Shown: positions 53,101 to 64,000, counted from the stretch's first letter. The stretch is 64,000 nt of DNA from Blasia pusilla (GCA_050084515.1 CM114272.1:8742001-8806000), one strand, 5' to 3'. Notes: generated by a model not told the origin, from the letters alone. Translations and numbers: made by a program.

Positions 53101-56100
53101 AGAACTTTTGTGGACTGAGCCATCCCATGAAGTAGCTTGAGGTTGCTGATATTTTGCTGAAAAATCAAATCCATATAGGCGGTGGTCAGGAAACTTGGGA
53201 AACCAAGTCAATGGAGATATACCCTATACCACACTATTCATGGTTTGGAAAGATGTGCGGCACCAAGGCCGATAAAAAAAGAGGTATGAAGGGTGCTGTT
53301 GGCTTCTTCATCAGAGACTTCATGGTGGACAGGTGTGAGATGATCAGCACAGGGCTCAAGTATGAACACAGCACATGGGTCAGAGTCCGAGCAGAGTGCA
53401 ACTCAAGGGATATGTATATTGGGTGTATTTACATGCCCACAAACAGTGAATCTGCTGCTGTAACAGAGGCAGTGTTTGATAGTGTGAAAACTGATTGCCT
53501 TGGGTTCCAGACAAAGGGGAACATAGTCTTGCTGAGAGACTTCGACAGCTGGGTGGGGCAAGGCACAGATCCCCAAGCAGAGATCGGGATCTTTGGAGAT
53601 GTGAGAGTGAGTGGCAATAGCACACGGCTGATCACGGTGTTGAGGGAACTTCAACTGATGGTACTGAATGATAGGCATAAGGTGGGTTTCCCAGCTTGGA
53701 TTCGAGTCAACTTGAAGGAGAATGAAAGCTCCATTGTGGACTACATAGCTGTGGATGAGGAACTCTACACACGAAGTGGGAAAATCACGGTGGATGTGAC
53801 AGACATTGGAAGATCAGATCTTTTGTTGGTCTGGACAGAGTTGCAGCAAAGACTACAATGCTCAACAAAAGGAGTGAAGAGAGTGATCAAGAAATGGAGG
53901 ATACAGGATTTCCAAGATGAGACCAACAAGAAGGTGTACATTGGCAAGCAGGAAGAAAATCTCTTGGCATTTGACACTTTCATTGGATCTACTGTTAAGA
54001 CCTTTGAGTTCACAAGAACAACTGTGGACATAGTGCTGGCATGGTGGGAGCATACAGTGACAGATGCCGCTGAGATTGCTGTCTGCAGGAAATTGATAAT
54101 CTGTAGCAGAGCTGTCAAATGGGGGTCCTTGGTGTTGAAATTTGTTAATATCAAGTTTAGTCATGCCCTAAAAGTAGTTTGTCAAATCCTAACTTAGCTG
54201 CATACTAACTTAGTTAGCTGGAGACAACTTAGAGCTCTTCTATCTTTTTAGGGTAGTCTCAATTAGGGCTAGCTGTCATCACGTTTAGGGTTTAGATCTG
54301 TTCAAGAAGATCCAAGGGTCAGAAATGCTCACCCTCATGTATATTTTGTCTCTACATAGAGTCAGAAGATAATTCTACAGTATGCACACCTTTTGGTGGG
54401 GACTCCTAAGGCTCTTGGTGTGTAGTGCAGCACGGCCCTGCTGCAGAGTGATCTGAGAGAAGGAAGAGGAGAAGGAAGGAGAGAAAAGACCGTGGGATGG
54501 TGACCACTGCTAAACAGATCCAACATGTGTTGGAAGACCATTATAAGGAGTCAGGCAGGAAACCCCTCGGACATCCCTTGAAGAGCAGAACTTCAAGAAG
54601 ATGGTGCAGGATTTTGTTAAGATACAATGGGAGAAGGTAGATGATGAGGTTGAGCTGGGCAACCCATATAACGATTGGTACTCCCTGGCTGAGGTGGGAG
54701 CAGCAATCAAAGAACTTGTGAACCACAAAGCAGGCGGTGGTAATGAGCTTGTGAATGGGATATTGAAGTATGGCGACGCTGCTATGGCTGGTCGGGTGGG
54801 CAGAAGCCATTCGACAAAGATGGCGGGGGGGAGTCATCGTGAACCTCTTCAAGAAGGGTGAGCAAGAAGACCCTGGAAACTGCAGGGGTATTACATTGCT
54901 GAGTGTAGTCGGGAAACTACTCTGCCGTATACTTAACGATAGGATCTCTGTGTACCTGGAGGAGAATTCTATCATCAAGGAAGGCCAGGCTGGTTTCCGG
55001 CAAGCCCGAGGATGCGTGGATCACATCTTCACCTTCAGGCAGATTATCCAGGGTAGGAAAAAAAGGGGAAACCCACCTATTGCTACTTCTTGGACCTTAA
55101 GAAGGCCTAAGACACTGTATGGCGTGACGGGCTTTCTTATAGCTTGGGGAAGGTGGGGCTCCGAGGAAAGATGTGGAGGGTGGTGGAGAAGATGTACCAG
55201 AACACAATGAGTAGAGGTTTGGTGAACGGCCACAAGAGTAGGACATTTGACATCAAGCAAGGAGTGGTCCACGGATGCCTGCTCGCCCCCACCCTCTTCA
55301 ACATTTTCGTGAATTCCCTATTGGAGGAAATGGAGGATAGTGGACTAGGCATCCGGGTGGGCAAGAGCTCTGTTGTTACCCTCATGTTTGCTGATGACTT
55401 TGGTGGCCTTGAGGAAACAGGAGACTGTACTCATTGAGGAAACAGGAGAGAAACTCCAAGAGATGATCTCCCTGACCAAAATCTGGTGTGCCATGTGGGG
55501 GATGGAGGCAAATGTACTGACATGCGGTGTGATGATCTTCAATGGGAAGGAGGAGGACCAAGACCAACACTGGTAATGGGGCGAACAAGAGATCCCCCAT
55601 GTGCCCACATATACCTATCTGGGAATAGAGTTCTCAGAAGACTGCGTGTGGGATGCCCACATTAAGAAGACTACCGAGAAAGGCCACAAGAAGGTGAGTG
55701 GTCTGTCAAGATTCCTTCACTGCCGGGACATCAAATCAGAAGTAAAGCGCTGCCATTTTGCATACCATTCGTGCCTCACTGGAATATGGCGCAGCAGTGT
55801 GGGATGCCACCACCAAACAAAGGGACAGGCTTGAAGCTGTGCAGCTGAAGGCGTTTCAGGGAATGATATCAGCTTCCTCACAAACAGCCAAAGTTGGTGT
55901 GAGATCAGAACTTGGAGGGGAACCTTTAGATGATAGACGTGACATTGCCAAGTTGAAATGGCCGAGGCAGTTGGAGACAATGGACTCCCATCACTATCCT
56001 AAAGAGGTGATGGGGAAAACTTGGACCCAAAGAAGACCCATAAAGCAGGCGAAATCTTGGACGAAAAAGGTTCAAGAGATTGTGCAAGCAACCAAGCTCC

Positions 56101-59100
56101 TAGCAGGGCCTGAACTGTGGGAGCAAGATGAGAAAGCATTTATGGATACCATAACAGCAGAACAACAGGGAGGAAGCCATGAAAAGACCCTGGAAACTAC
56201 AGTGGTATTATATTGCTTAGTGTGGTCGGGAAGCTCCTTTGCTGTATACTTGACAATAGGATCTCTGTGTACCTGGAGGAGAATTCTGTCATCAAGGAAG
56301 GACAGGCTGGCTTCCCGCAGGCCTGAGGTTCCTTGGATCACATCTTCACCTTCAGTCAAATTATCCAGGGTTGGAAAAAAGAGGGGAAACCCACCTACTG
56401 CTTCTTCTTGGACCTCAAGAAGGCATACGACACTGTATTGCGTGACTTTCTATCACGGGCTCGTGAAGGTTCAAGAGACTGTTCAAGCAACCAAGCTCCC
56501 TGCAGTACCTGAACTGTGGGAGCAAGATGAGAAACCATTTGTGGACACCATAACCCCAGCAACGGCCAAACGCTCACAGCAGAACAGCATGGAGGAAGCC
56601 ATGAAAATGTCTGACCTCTCTCTCTTGACAGTATATCCTCAAAAGCAGCAGTGAAGATTTATTTGCAGGGAACCCCTTGCTTGGAAACCTGGCTTAAGTT
56701 CAAGTTTAGCACCGGGGCAATCCCCTTGAACAATAAGAAAAGCAGAATGGGGACACAACTAAACTCTTGCGCCTTGTGTGATGATGGGGATGAAACGTCT
56801 AGTCACTACTTGGTCTGCTGCACAAAATTCATAAAACACAGAGCAATAGCACTAAGCTGGTAACACCAGAATTGTTCAACACATTCAGTAGCCTTGATTC
56901 ACTGCCCAAAGCAGCTGCACTGGTAAGTAATGTTTATTGGAGACCCCCATCAGATAAAATGGATGGTGTGGTGAAGCTCCACCTTCCTGGTTGACACTTG
57001 GAAGCTACACACCAACACGTTGTAGGGTGAGCACTCACACAATGTGAGGGTGTCTCCCTCCTCTCATATGGTACCTTCTTCACTTCTCCCTCTCTACACC
57101 CATCCCAGTCTCTAGCACCATCCAACCAGGGCGCGGGGTCTATTTGATGAGTAAAGTCTCTGCTGTTCAGCTGGTAGCACCAGGGCTATTCATCACTTTC
57201 AGCAGCCTGATTCACAACCCAAAGACCCCGCACTGGGAAGTAACATTAAGGCAGATAGTGTTGCAAGGAGCTTCTTGGTCTACACCGGCAAGCTTCACAC
57301 CAACACTCAGTATGGTCAGCACTCACACTACATAAGAGTCTCCCTTATCTTGTATGGTACCCTCCCTCGTTTCTTCCTCTCTGCAACCATCCAAGTCTCT
57401 AACTCTGTCAAATCAGGGCGAAGGGTCTATGCTCAGGACATAACAACAGGCACTGCATTATGATTAGTCTGTCTCTGCTGTAATAGATAATCTGGTAACA
57501 CCAGAGCTAGTCATATTATTCAGTGGCTTGGATTCATTGCCTGAAGGTGCTGTGCTGGTGAGTAGTGTCTATTGGTATCCCAATCGGGTAGGGTACATAC
57601 AGTTGGTAAAATGTTTCTTGGTTGATACCTGGAAGTCTAGCAGCAACACACTGTATGGGCATGCATGTGCTCGGAAACTCATGTGATGGAATACACTGGA
57701 AAGATTCTTGTACCACTTTAATCTTTTCTAGAAGTTTACACACTTGCACTCCTCAAAATCCTGCTGGCAGAGTACAAACTGCAAGCCTACAGGAACCATG
57801 ACTCCTCACTAAGAAAACCGGATATCACTGAACTGGATCCTGTGTGAACTCAGTCATCAGCCAGGAGTGGAACATCCATACAAGTCTCACTAAACTATCT
57901 TCACGTCCACATGAACAATCACAGCTCAAGGCGACAACACCTAAGTAATCACCTTCCGTCATTTTGTATGGAGTGCTGTCCAAAACTATCCTGACTTCTA
58001 AAAGACCAGTTTCATACTAAACTGTTGCTTATCAGATTTGTACTTGTCATTATACAATGTCCACTTTCACAGACATTCTTACAAACAGTTGATCAGGATG
58101 TCAAGGGAACTTCAACTAATGGCACTGAATGATAAGGACCAGGATTAACTTCTAGGAGTATGAAAGCTCCATGGTAGATTACATACTGGTGGATGACTAC
58201 ACACATTGGGAACGGTAACGGTTGATACCAGACTTTGGACGATCTGGTCATTTATTGGTCTGCACAGAGTTACAGCAGAGGCTCAAAGGCCCTTCCCGAT
58301 CAAAAAAGAGAGTAATCAAGAAATGGCAAAGTGAGTACTTCCAAGACGAGGGCAACAGCAAGGTATAGATGTTGGTAGCTGGTAAGCTGGAGGGAAATCT
58401 CCCTTCCATTTGACACTTCCATTGAATCTATCATCAAGATCTTTGGTTCAAGAGAACCACAGTAGACATGGTCCTAGCATGGTGGGATCAAACAGTGAAA
58501 GATCCTCCTGAGATTGCTGTTTGAAGGAAATTGACAATCTGTGGAGGAGCTGTCTAATGGTGTCCATCAGAGCTTAAGATAGCCATTTTCTCACTGTAGG
58601 AAGTGTATGTTGATGCAAGTTTGGGATGTTGACACATATAGGAATCAAAGTGCGAGAGAATCGAAATTCAGCTTGTTGTAAAACATAATAACTTGGGGTT
58701 TACTATAGTGAAAAGTAACTTATAGAAGTACTATAGTAACTTAGTGTTTTACCACAGTAAATAGTAATTTGTTGTTACCATAGATTTACCTCAGTAGCAC
58801 TGCGAATTACTATGGGCGGCAGGCCCTAACCCTAAGACCCTAAAACCTAGAACTTCATCCTTTTGGCTGTATACAACCCCTTGAGGGTGCCCCGCAAATT
58901 TACATTCTCACACCTTTTCGTACACAACTCTCTGAGCTTGAGGAGCTGATTGAGCAGCACTTGCTGTGCTTTGCTTACCTGAGTGGAGTGTTCTTCTGAC
59001 CTTAGTAGAGCAGTGTGCTTCTGCTTACAGACTGAGTGGTTTGCTGACCTGAGGGGTTCAATGAGTCTTGTGATTCAAGGTGTCTAGTAGTACTAACCTG

Positions 59101-62100
59101 AGTGGTTGCTATTGAGATGTCTACTACTACTAACCTAAGTGGTTGCTATTGCACTAAGTGTGCTTGTGACAGCTAGCTTGTGAGAAACTCTGATATTCTA
59201 ATACAACTCTTCCAAGCCATGGTTGTTCCAGCCATGCTCTGAGCTTCTGAAGTCTAGAGATCCAGCCCCAATCAGTGGCCCAAAGGACTGGATGTTCCAC
59301 ACACACTCTTCATGCAACAATGCCTAGGAATTAGGAAAGCAACTCCCCATGATCTGATCGTGGAAAAGTTCAGAGAATTACCTAAGGAGATTCATGCAGT
59401 GAAAACTTTGCTCACATTCCTCACTCTGCTCGAGGTTATCAATGGCAATGACCCTAATTGCCTTTCTGCCATAGGTTTTGAAGAATCTAACAAAAGTGCT
59501 GCTACTGGGGGAAAAAACTGGTACCACAGCTGCAGAGAACGTCTTGGTACGTGAGGCTTACCAATTGAGGATTTTCCTACAAAGCACTGACCTTTTGGAG
59601 GAGCTGCACAACACTTATGCATATCATTGCAGATAGGCACCAGAAGATCTCTGAAGGGAGGTTTAATCTGACGGAAAATTGGGGAAAGGACTCAATTTAC
59701 CACACTTAGTGCAAAATTTTGGGAGGTCCAACAAATCCAGACTTCTTATATCTCCACTCCCATGTCCACTAAATTTCGCCAAGCACTGGTCAGATTTTGA
59801 TGTGGTGCATCTGACTTGGAGTAAGAATAGGGAAAATTGTCACACAATTTTAGTGGGACAACAGAATGTGAAGACATCCTAGTTCAAGGCCTTCACAGTC
59901 AATTCAACATGAAGGCTCTAGTATCTGTGTGAGCTCTGTAATTTTTGAGTGTAACCTCTTGAGGATAGACATGACATCTCCAAATCAAAGTGGCAGGGAA
60001 GCTGGAGGCACTGGACCACTGTTTGTAGGGACCAGTTGGACCCAAAGTGGTCAGTGAAGCAACCCAAATCTCAGGCAGAAAAAGTTAAGGAGATTTTCGG
60101 TGCAACAAACAGGGCCTGCACTGTCAGAGAAAGAGGTGAAATTGTTTGTGGATACCATAACCAAAGATGTGGGGGTGGGGGAGGGCGATGGCAACGAATG
60201 ACTACGATAGAACAACCAGAGCTGTTCACCCAAGTCAGTATCCTGGATTCACAGCCCAAAGCTGTTGAACTGGTAAGCAACGTGTATAGGAAATTCCAAT
60301 AAGGTAAGGTACATAGTGTTGTAGAGGTCATGATGGGTAAGGTCATGGTACATGTTGCAATTGCAGCTGTAAGATCAGGAACAAAAAAAAATCTGTTTTC
60401 TACTATGAAAAGTTACTTTTTTTATCTATAGGTAAAATTCTATTTTTAGGTTTATTAACTAGACCTTTAAGATTTCGCAATAGCCTTTTTTTAGTCTTAG
60501 TTAAAAACCTTTAGGGTTTCATAATAGCCTCCTTTAGCCTTAGTTAAAGACTTTTAGGGTTTAAGATAGCCAGGGGCTATCCTATAAAAGCAAGAGGCTT
60601 ACCAGAGCACTCTTATTCTCTTCTCTACTTTCCCCAGCTCCTGGACCTGCGAACTTCATGATTGCTGCCCCTCAGCTTGGGTGGCTGACCTATCGTGATA
60701 GGAGTTGATGTTTTGGAAGACCTGCTGCTGGAGGAGATAGTGTGCTGCTTGAAAAGGCATCAATAGTGTAGAGAGTCTCTTCTTCCTATAGGGAGGAAGT
60801 TTATGAGTAGTAGATCAATCAGATCTCTCTTATGTTTTTGTAAGTACAGAGTTTCCTTTCCTATTTGATCTCTGTGAAGCTATTCCATGTATCTGTAATC
60901 TGCTGTAACTTCTTGGAGCTTGGAGAAACAAATTAGCTCTGTAATCAAAGTCAGTATTTGTTTACTCCTGTTTTTCTTTAGTACATGCCATAGACATTGG
61001 ATAGTCTGATCGTTTCCAGGTCTAGACAAACTTATACGCAAGGTTTACGTGCCCATCTAGACCAGCAGAGGAGTGATAGACAAATGCAGATTGAGGACTT
61101 ATAAGAGAAAGCTAACAGTAGAGTTTACATTAGTAAGCTGGAAAAGATCTGCGAGCACTTTGCTCTTCCATTGAATCTCCTATAAAGACCTGTTGATACA
61201 CCAGACCACTGTGGACATGGTCTTGACATAGTGAAAATATGGAGTCCACGAACTTTCAAAGATTGCTATCAGAAGGATAATTCAAAGTAGAGTTGTCATT
61301 ATGGGCAACCATTGGCCATTGGAAGGAAATGAGTATCACATGTGCAATGACCGTGACCTCATGAGTCAAGTATCTAGATCTTGCAATGAAACTCAAAGAA
61401 TGGTAAGAACCCATAGGCAATCTCAATCCCTATAGTCATCCATTATACAAGTTATTTCTGAGAGCTTGAAACCTGGATAGTGGTGAGGGCCTGTCCATAG
61501 TGAGAGATGGGAGGGGTGATTGTGTAGAATTCTCCTGAAGACTCATTAGCTTTGAGGAGAGTCACATCTGAAAGGGTCTAGTAATGGACATCGTTGATCT
61601 GCTAGTTTTGCAACTTGAAATCATAGCTGAAGCTGGTTTCGATATTGCCCTAGGAGACAAGTGTACACATTCATCACCTCATCACTTAATGAGTACAGTC
61701 TCTTCCTTCATGCAGAGACGAATGAAACGACATTTGAATTAGGGAGAAGTACTTGAAGAAACTTTAACTGTTTATATTGTCATGTGACACCTTTGTGAAT
61801 GCCATCAACCACAAACTAAGTCACCCAAGCTCTAGAGGTTCAAATGCATATCCTCAAACCACCAAAATTACCATACCAGCCCTCCAAGAAAACAGAAACC
61901 AAAGGAAGCATAGCATACCTGGCATGAGTTCACTGTCAGGAAACATGACCTGCAACATAGCCTCCCGCTCCGCAATAAACTCCTCAGGTGTTATGACTCC
62001 TTCGAGACCTAACTCTTGAACAAGAATTTGACCTGCCTCCAGTGCCTTCTTTCCCATCATCTTTGCCTTGAGTGACCATTCAAACTTCTTCCCATACCTT

Positions 62101-63316
62101 GCCAATATTTTTTCTTGGACAATAGAATAAAACTTCTCTGTGTCTGCAACAGTACCACAAGTTACTCTCACAACAGTGAGATACCTTTGCTTTGAGTGAA
62201 TTAGCTGTTAAATTCATCATTGTTTCACTTACTCGATGTCCAAGAAAACAATTTCCCTGTAAGTGGAGAGAAAAAAAGCACCAACAAAGGCTTGCCTGCT
62301 CTTCACAGTCAAGCAACACAGAATCTTATTCTCAATGGACGCCCACATGTCGGGCTCACACGTAAGAAGGTCAGGTGTTTGTGTGTCATGGTTGAGCTGA
62401 GCACTTTAGCCAGACCGAGGGCTCTGCGTATACGGGCCAACAACTTTCTCTTCAAATGCTAATGCTGCCGATGGAATCGAGCGCACAGAATTAGAGCTGC
62501 GAAGGAGCGAAGATATTGTGGTGCGACATCTTTTCCAGTCTCCTCGCAACTTAACTACACACCGCCAGGAGCCACAGAGGGTCTGAGAAAGGGTCTCTCT
62601 TTTGGTTCATGGAACTCTACGAGCCATGGGACCAACAAGAGAGGCATACAGGCCCGAACCACATCAGCACAGCTACACAGAATCAAGCGCTATTTGTCTC
62701 CATGGACTGTGAACGGACTCATTCCATCAACTCCACAAGAACCCTTTGCCACAAGTCGCTGCAGCATAGAGACATGAAACTGAAAGCGGAAATCCACCTA
62801 CACCTATCCATGAGGTCCTGCAGTGACCTCATGGTCCCTCTGCAGCAGAGAAGCTGTCAAACCTACGAAATCAAACCAGCTTTGCCACAATTTACTGCAG
62901 AAGAGAGAACTGATTGTGAAATTCGAATTCCACCCATACCCATGACGCCCGCCACTGACAACTCTGCATACAGCACAGCGGAGGAGCTGATACTAAGATG
63001 CGTTTTTCCCCGCCTGGCAAACCATACTTCTCTCTACTGATGCTGGATCTTTCCACACTATTGCAGGAACGCACTGACTGGCTAATCATGAGTGCAACCC
63101 GTCCTTCTGTTGGCTTGTAGACTGCAGAAAGGTGGAGACATAGATGGCAGATGTGAAAAAACTCCTGGTCCTCAAACCATGACACAAGCGGCATAGAATT
63201 GGAGCCGTAGAGCTGAGACGGTGCAACAAACCTAAAAGAAGCCCGTCCATGTCAAAAATGACATTCGTGATGGTGCGTTGGGATCCATGTTCGGCTCCTC
63301 GCTGCATCTGCTCCAT
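50124..63316 (-). CDS. GPP: Glycerol-3-phosphatase-like HAD hydrolase, six exons
   Basis: Exons on the minus strand: 63232-63316, 61919-62143, 52317-52377, 51094-51241, 50494-50573, 50124-50241. They total 717 nt (238 codons plus TAG), keep phase throughout, and every intron is GT-AG. HAD motifs are all present: motif I VIFDMDGLLLDTEKFY across the first splice, motif II MAIATSSHKRHF across the third, motif III GKPDPQIF (Lys), and motif IV VLVFEDAPTGV with the metal-binding acidic pair. The C-terminus DQVLSSLLEF...YWGLPGF is typical of plant GPP1/GPP2 and the length matches. These cytosolic enzymes remove phosphate from glycerol-3-phosphate or related small sugar phosphates, so exact substrate is uncertain. 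No transit peptide is obvious. Start chosen at 63316; a second Met lies three codons on. The gene looks intact. Confidence 0.93.
53154..54130 (+). pseudogene. LINE APE-like endonuclease, catalytic residues lost
   Basis: The frame keeps landmarks of the endonuclease/exonuclease/phosphatase fold: GGGQETWETKS (QETW box), MKGAVGFFIRDF, YIGCIYMPTNS, NIVLLRDFDSWVGQG, SSIVDYIAV and GRSDLLLVWTELQQRL. The GDFN box reads RDFD, and the catalytic His of the SDH box reads SDL, so it should not cut DNA. The copy at 58095 retains a His at that place. This domain nicks target DNA for priming in APE LINEs. Confidence 0.85.
54133..54388 (+). mobile_element. Possible short solo LTR inside the LINE
   Basis: The LINE frame loses similarity at TGTTGAAATTTG (54133) and resumes its likely continuation after GTATGCACA (54388). 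TG...CA ends and flanks CCTTGG (left) and CCTTTTGG (right) suggest a solo LTR with an imprecise duplication. No second copy was found to confirm it. Confidence 0.35.
54601..55608 (+). pseudogene. LINE reverse transcriptase
   Basis: Motifs over three frames: LVNHKAGGGNELVNGILK (fingers), VIVNLFKKGEQEDPGNCRGI, TLLSVVGKLLCRILNDRI, EGQAGFRQARGCVDHIFT, then KQGVVHGCLLAPTLFN and VTLMFADDFGGL. The FADD box keeps both catalytic aspartates. Frameshifts lie near 54790, 55110 and 55430. Confidence 0.88.
55601..56835 (+). pseudogene. LINE C-terminal region with zinc-like motif and inserted duplicate
   Basis: TYLGIEFSEDCVWDAHIK and LEYGAAVWDATTKQRDRLE follow the RT as in related LINEs. A duplicate of the RT fingers (56190-56465) and of a C-terminal block (56468-56560) interrupt the region. 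The last frame has CALCDDGDETSSHYLVCC, a C-X2-C...H...C motif typical of LINE C-termini. Confidence 0.75.
56190..56560 (+). repeat. Internal duplication of RT and C-terminal segments
   Basis: Positions 56190-56465 repeat 54871-55140 (CCCTGGAAACT, GGATCTCTGTGTACCTGG, GGGGAAACCCACCTA). Positions 56468-56560 repeat 56068-56160 (AAGGTTCAAGAGA, CTGTGGGAGCAAGATGAGAA). The copies differ at many bases, so the event is not recent or the source was a different family member. Template switching during reverse transcription could create it. Confidence 0.85.
56857..57800 (+). repeat. Three tandem units of about 314-321 bp at the LINE 3' end
   Basis: Units begin CTGGTAACACCAGAATTG (56857), CTGGTAGCACCAGGGCT (57171) and CTGGTAACACCAGAGCTA (57492). 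Shared landmarks are GATTCA(C/T)TGCC or CACAACCC, GGTAAGTAA-type blocks and ATATGGTACC / GTATGGTACC. A further single unit occurs after the second copy near 60220-60330. This is probably a repeated 3' UTR. Confidence 0.8.
58095..58575 (+). pseudogene. LINE copy 2, endonuclease fragment
   Basis: Homologous to 53640-54125 (CAAGGGAACTTCAACTAATGG, AAGAAATGGCAAAGTG, ACAATCTGTGGAGGAGC). The box at the catalytic His reads GRSGHLLV, so the His is kept here. Many indels break the frame. Confidence 0.75.
58576..59950. other. Intron DNA with LTR-like and short repeat content
   Basis: A TGTTGATGCAAG start near 58610 resembles an LTR edge that separates the two parts of LINE copy 2. Near 59090-59160 a short unit, ACTAACCT(G/A)AGTGGTTGCTATTG, is duplicated. 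A + frame at 59312-59554 (IVEKFRELPKEIHAVKTLLTF) could be a gag-like piece, but I cannot name it. Confidence 0.35.
59960..60330 (+). pseudogene. LINE copy 2, C-terminal fragment plus tail unit
   Basis: Homologous to 55930-56160 (GACATGACATCTCCAA, TTGGACCCAAAG, GTGGATACCATAACC), then to one tail unit (GTAAGCAACGTGTATAGG). It fits the same source copy as 58095-58575 with an insertion between. Confidence 0.65.
60340..61100 (+). other. Possible LTR: TATA box and pyrimidine-rich leader
   Basis: Three related TTAGGGTTT/TAGTC(T/C)TAGTTAAA blocks precede CCTATAAAAGCAAGAGG near 60574 and a pyrimidine-rich leader (TTATTCTCTTCTCTAC), a layout common in LTR retrotransposon LTRs. No paired copy or target duplication was found. 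Confidence 0.35.
61110..61330 (+). pseudogene. Third LINE endonuclease fragment
   Basis: Similar to 53940-54125 and 58390-58575 (CTTCCATTGAATCT, CACTGTGGACATGGTCTTG, CATTGGAAGG). Only a short, eroded stretch remains. Confidence 0.55.
61331..61918. other. Intron 2 sequence next to exon 2
   Basis: No recognised element. The 5' splice site GTATGC is at 61918-61913. Confidence 0.4.
62144..63231 (-). other. Intron 1 of the phosphatase gene
   Basis: 1,088 bp bounded by donor GTTTGTTGC (63231) and acceptor TGTTGCAG (next to 62143). It splits the motif I aspartate codon after its first base. No transposon was recognised. Confidence 0.85.
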
Positions 63317-64000
63317 CTGCTTCGATTCACTGCAATCCAGATCTCAAGCTCGATGATTCATTCCAGTGGGTAAGGATCGGCATTCAACATTCCCATTCAG
63401 TGTGACTCTTAGATGCTTCACTAATACCTCTCGCCTCTATTCCTCTTGGAATGGAATAGGGTTTCTCAATATACAAGCATTCCTTTTTAGCTCCATCCAT
63501 ATGCTTCTTATTGTATTCTATTTCATCAAATGAATGGAGAAGATTCATCTATAGTCTTTGATTCTCCCTTCCTCCCCACTTATCTACCTCCCTCCATAGA
63601 TTAACAATGGACAGAATAGGGACCTAGGTGGGAAGTTTGAAGACCAACCCTCTCTCTCCCTTCCTCTATTCTCCATCCTCACACATAGATATGAAGAAGT
63701 CCACCCTCTCACTATCTATAAGAATGAGGCCTTTCCTTCTTCTTCTCCAAGGATTTGTTGGTGTTGCATTGACTTAGTGGTAGTGGCTAAATGATGGGGG
63801 TAATTGTGCTTGTGTCTAGTGCGTAGCTTGAAAGATTGAGAATGTATGTCCAAGAGCAATGCAAAATAGATGAAAAGAGGAAAAAATATTGTGAAACCAA
63901 TATCGGAGATGTTTGAATACATATGCAACCATGTAGTCATGAAAATGGAGAAAGGGAACCAACTCCAGACCACCATCACAATAGCCACACCTCTGTGGTT
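63317..64000 (-). promoter_or_regulatory. Upstream region of the phosphatase gene
   Basis: It should hold the promoter and 5' UTR of the minus-strand gene. Pyrimidine-rich tracts (CCTTCCTCC, CCCTCTCTCTC) occur at 63560-63720 on +. No specific promoter element can be assigned. The minus frame at 63716-63988 is hydrophobic and unrecognised. Confidence 0.4.

Larger units (their letters stand above)
53080..57800 (+). mobile_element. APE-type LINE with internal duplications, copy 1
   Basis: In order: an APE-like endonuclease (53080-54130), a possible LTR insert (54133-54388), RT (54600-55600), a C-terminal region with a zinc-like motif (55600-56835) and three tandem 3' units (56857-57800). Endonuclease before RT and lack of LTRs mark a LINE of the APE-bearing group. 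It lies antisense in the phosphatase intron. Many frameshifts show that it is dead. A second, more decayed copy follows downstream. Confidence 0.85.
52378..61918 (-). other. 9.5-kb intron 2 of the phosphatase gene
   Basis: The donor GTATGC (61918) and acceptor ATTAG (next to 52377) bound this intron. It is filled by antisense LINE copies, tandem 3' tails and LTR-like pieces. The transposons lie on the + strand, opposite to the gene. The other introns are 1,088, 1,075, 520 and 252 bp, so the expansion is confined to this one. Confidence 0.85.

Noticed and set aside
59312-59554. Host gene exon
   Set aside because: Lies in the phosphatase intron among retroelement pieces on the opposite strand, with no recognised domain and no supported splice partners.
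61854-62171. Independent 105-codon gene
   Set aside because: Its core is exon 2 of the six-exon phosphatase. The ends of the open frame run into introns.

Overview
The window is nuclear DNA of a land plant. The evidence is a DUF3511 protein gene, a plant-type glycerol-3-phosphatase gene with six exons and GT-AG introns, TTTAGGG-type telomere-like repeats, and a dense plant mix of retroelements and DNA transposons. Divergence of the two host proteins from the angiosperm forms I know, an intron of about 9.5 kb, and a LINE with a restriction-like endonuclease suggest a seed-free lineage with a large genome (fern, lycophyte or bryophyte). That placement is inference; nothing in the sequence names a species.

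Only two host genes are convincing. A single-exon DUF3511 gene lies on the + strand at 9130-9402. A complete HAD-family glycerol-3-phosphatase gene lies on the - strand and runs from 63316 down to 50124 (six exons, 238 codons plus stop). Its second intron carries antisense LINE copies.

The rest is mostly nested mobile DNA. Region 1-8000: 3' ends of an LTR family, a tRNA-derived fold-back, and an R2-like LINE (zinc finger, RT, CCHC plus restriction-like endonuclease) interrupted by a 226-bp hAT-type MITE; a second 5'-truncated copy lies at 761-1165. Region 12.6-18 kb: Helitron helicase and Rep remnants, telomere-like arrays in opposite orientations, LTR copies. Region 18,780-29,402: a 10.6-kb Ty3/gypsy element, containing a nested 1-kb solo LTR, inserted into a DUF7869-like transposon gene (4-bp target duplication ACTT; halves at 18,059-18,779 and 29,403-29,942). 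Region 30.8-36 kb: a minus-strand Ty1/copia element. Region 37.5-39.4 kb: tandem repeats and a second protease fragment of the gypsy family. Region 39,423-43,098: a whole hAT transposon with an 8-bp duplication CTAGTAGA. Region 43-46.5 kb: a PIF1-type helicase remnant. Region 47.5-49.4 kb: unrecognised, possibly unique sequence.

The most striking item is the Ty3/gypsy element. Between its aspartic protease and its reverse transcriptase, in the same reading frame as the protease, it carries a C5 cytosine DNA methyltransferase domain with motifs I, IV (PCQ), VI (ENV), VIII, IX and X in canonical order. Past the integrase it ends in a perfectly spaced C4HC3 PHD finger. A retroelement joining a DNA-methylation writer to a chromatin reader is the best candidate here for a little-described system. 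The copy is dead, and the nonsense codons in its protease-methyltransferase frame are all TAG or TGA, as methyl-cytosine decay would leave.
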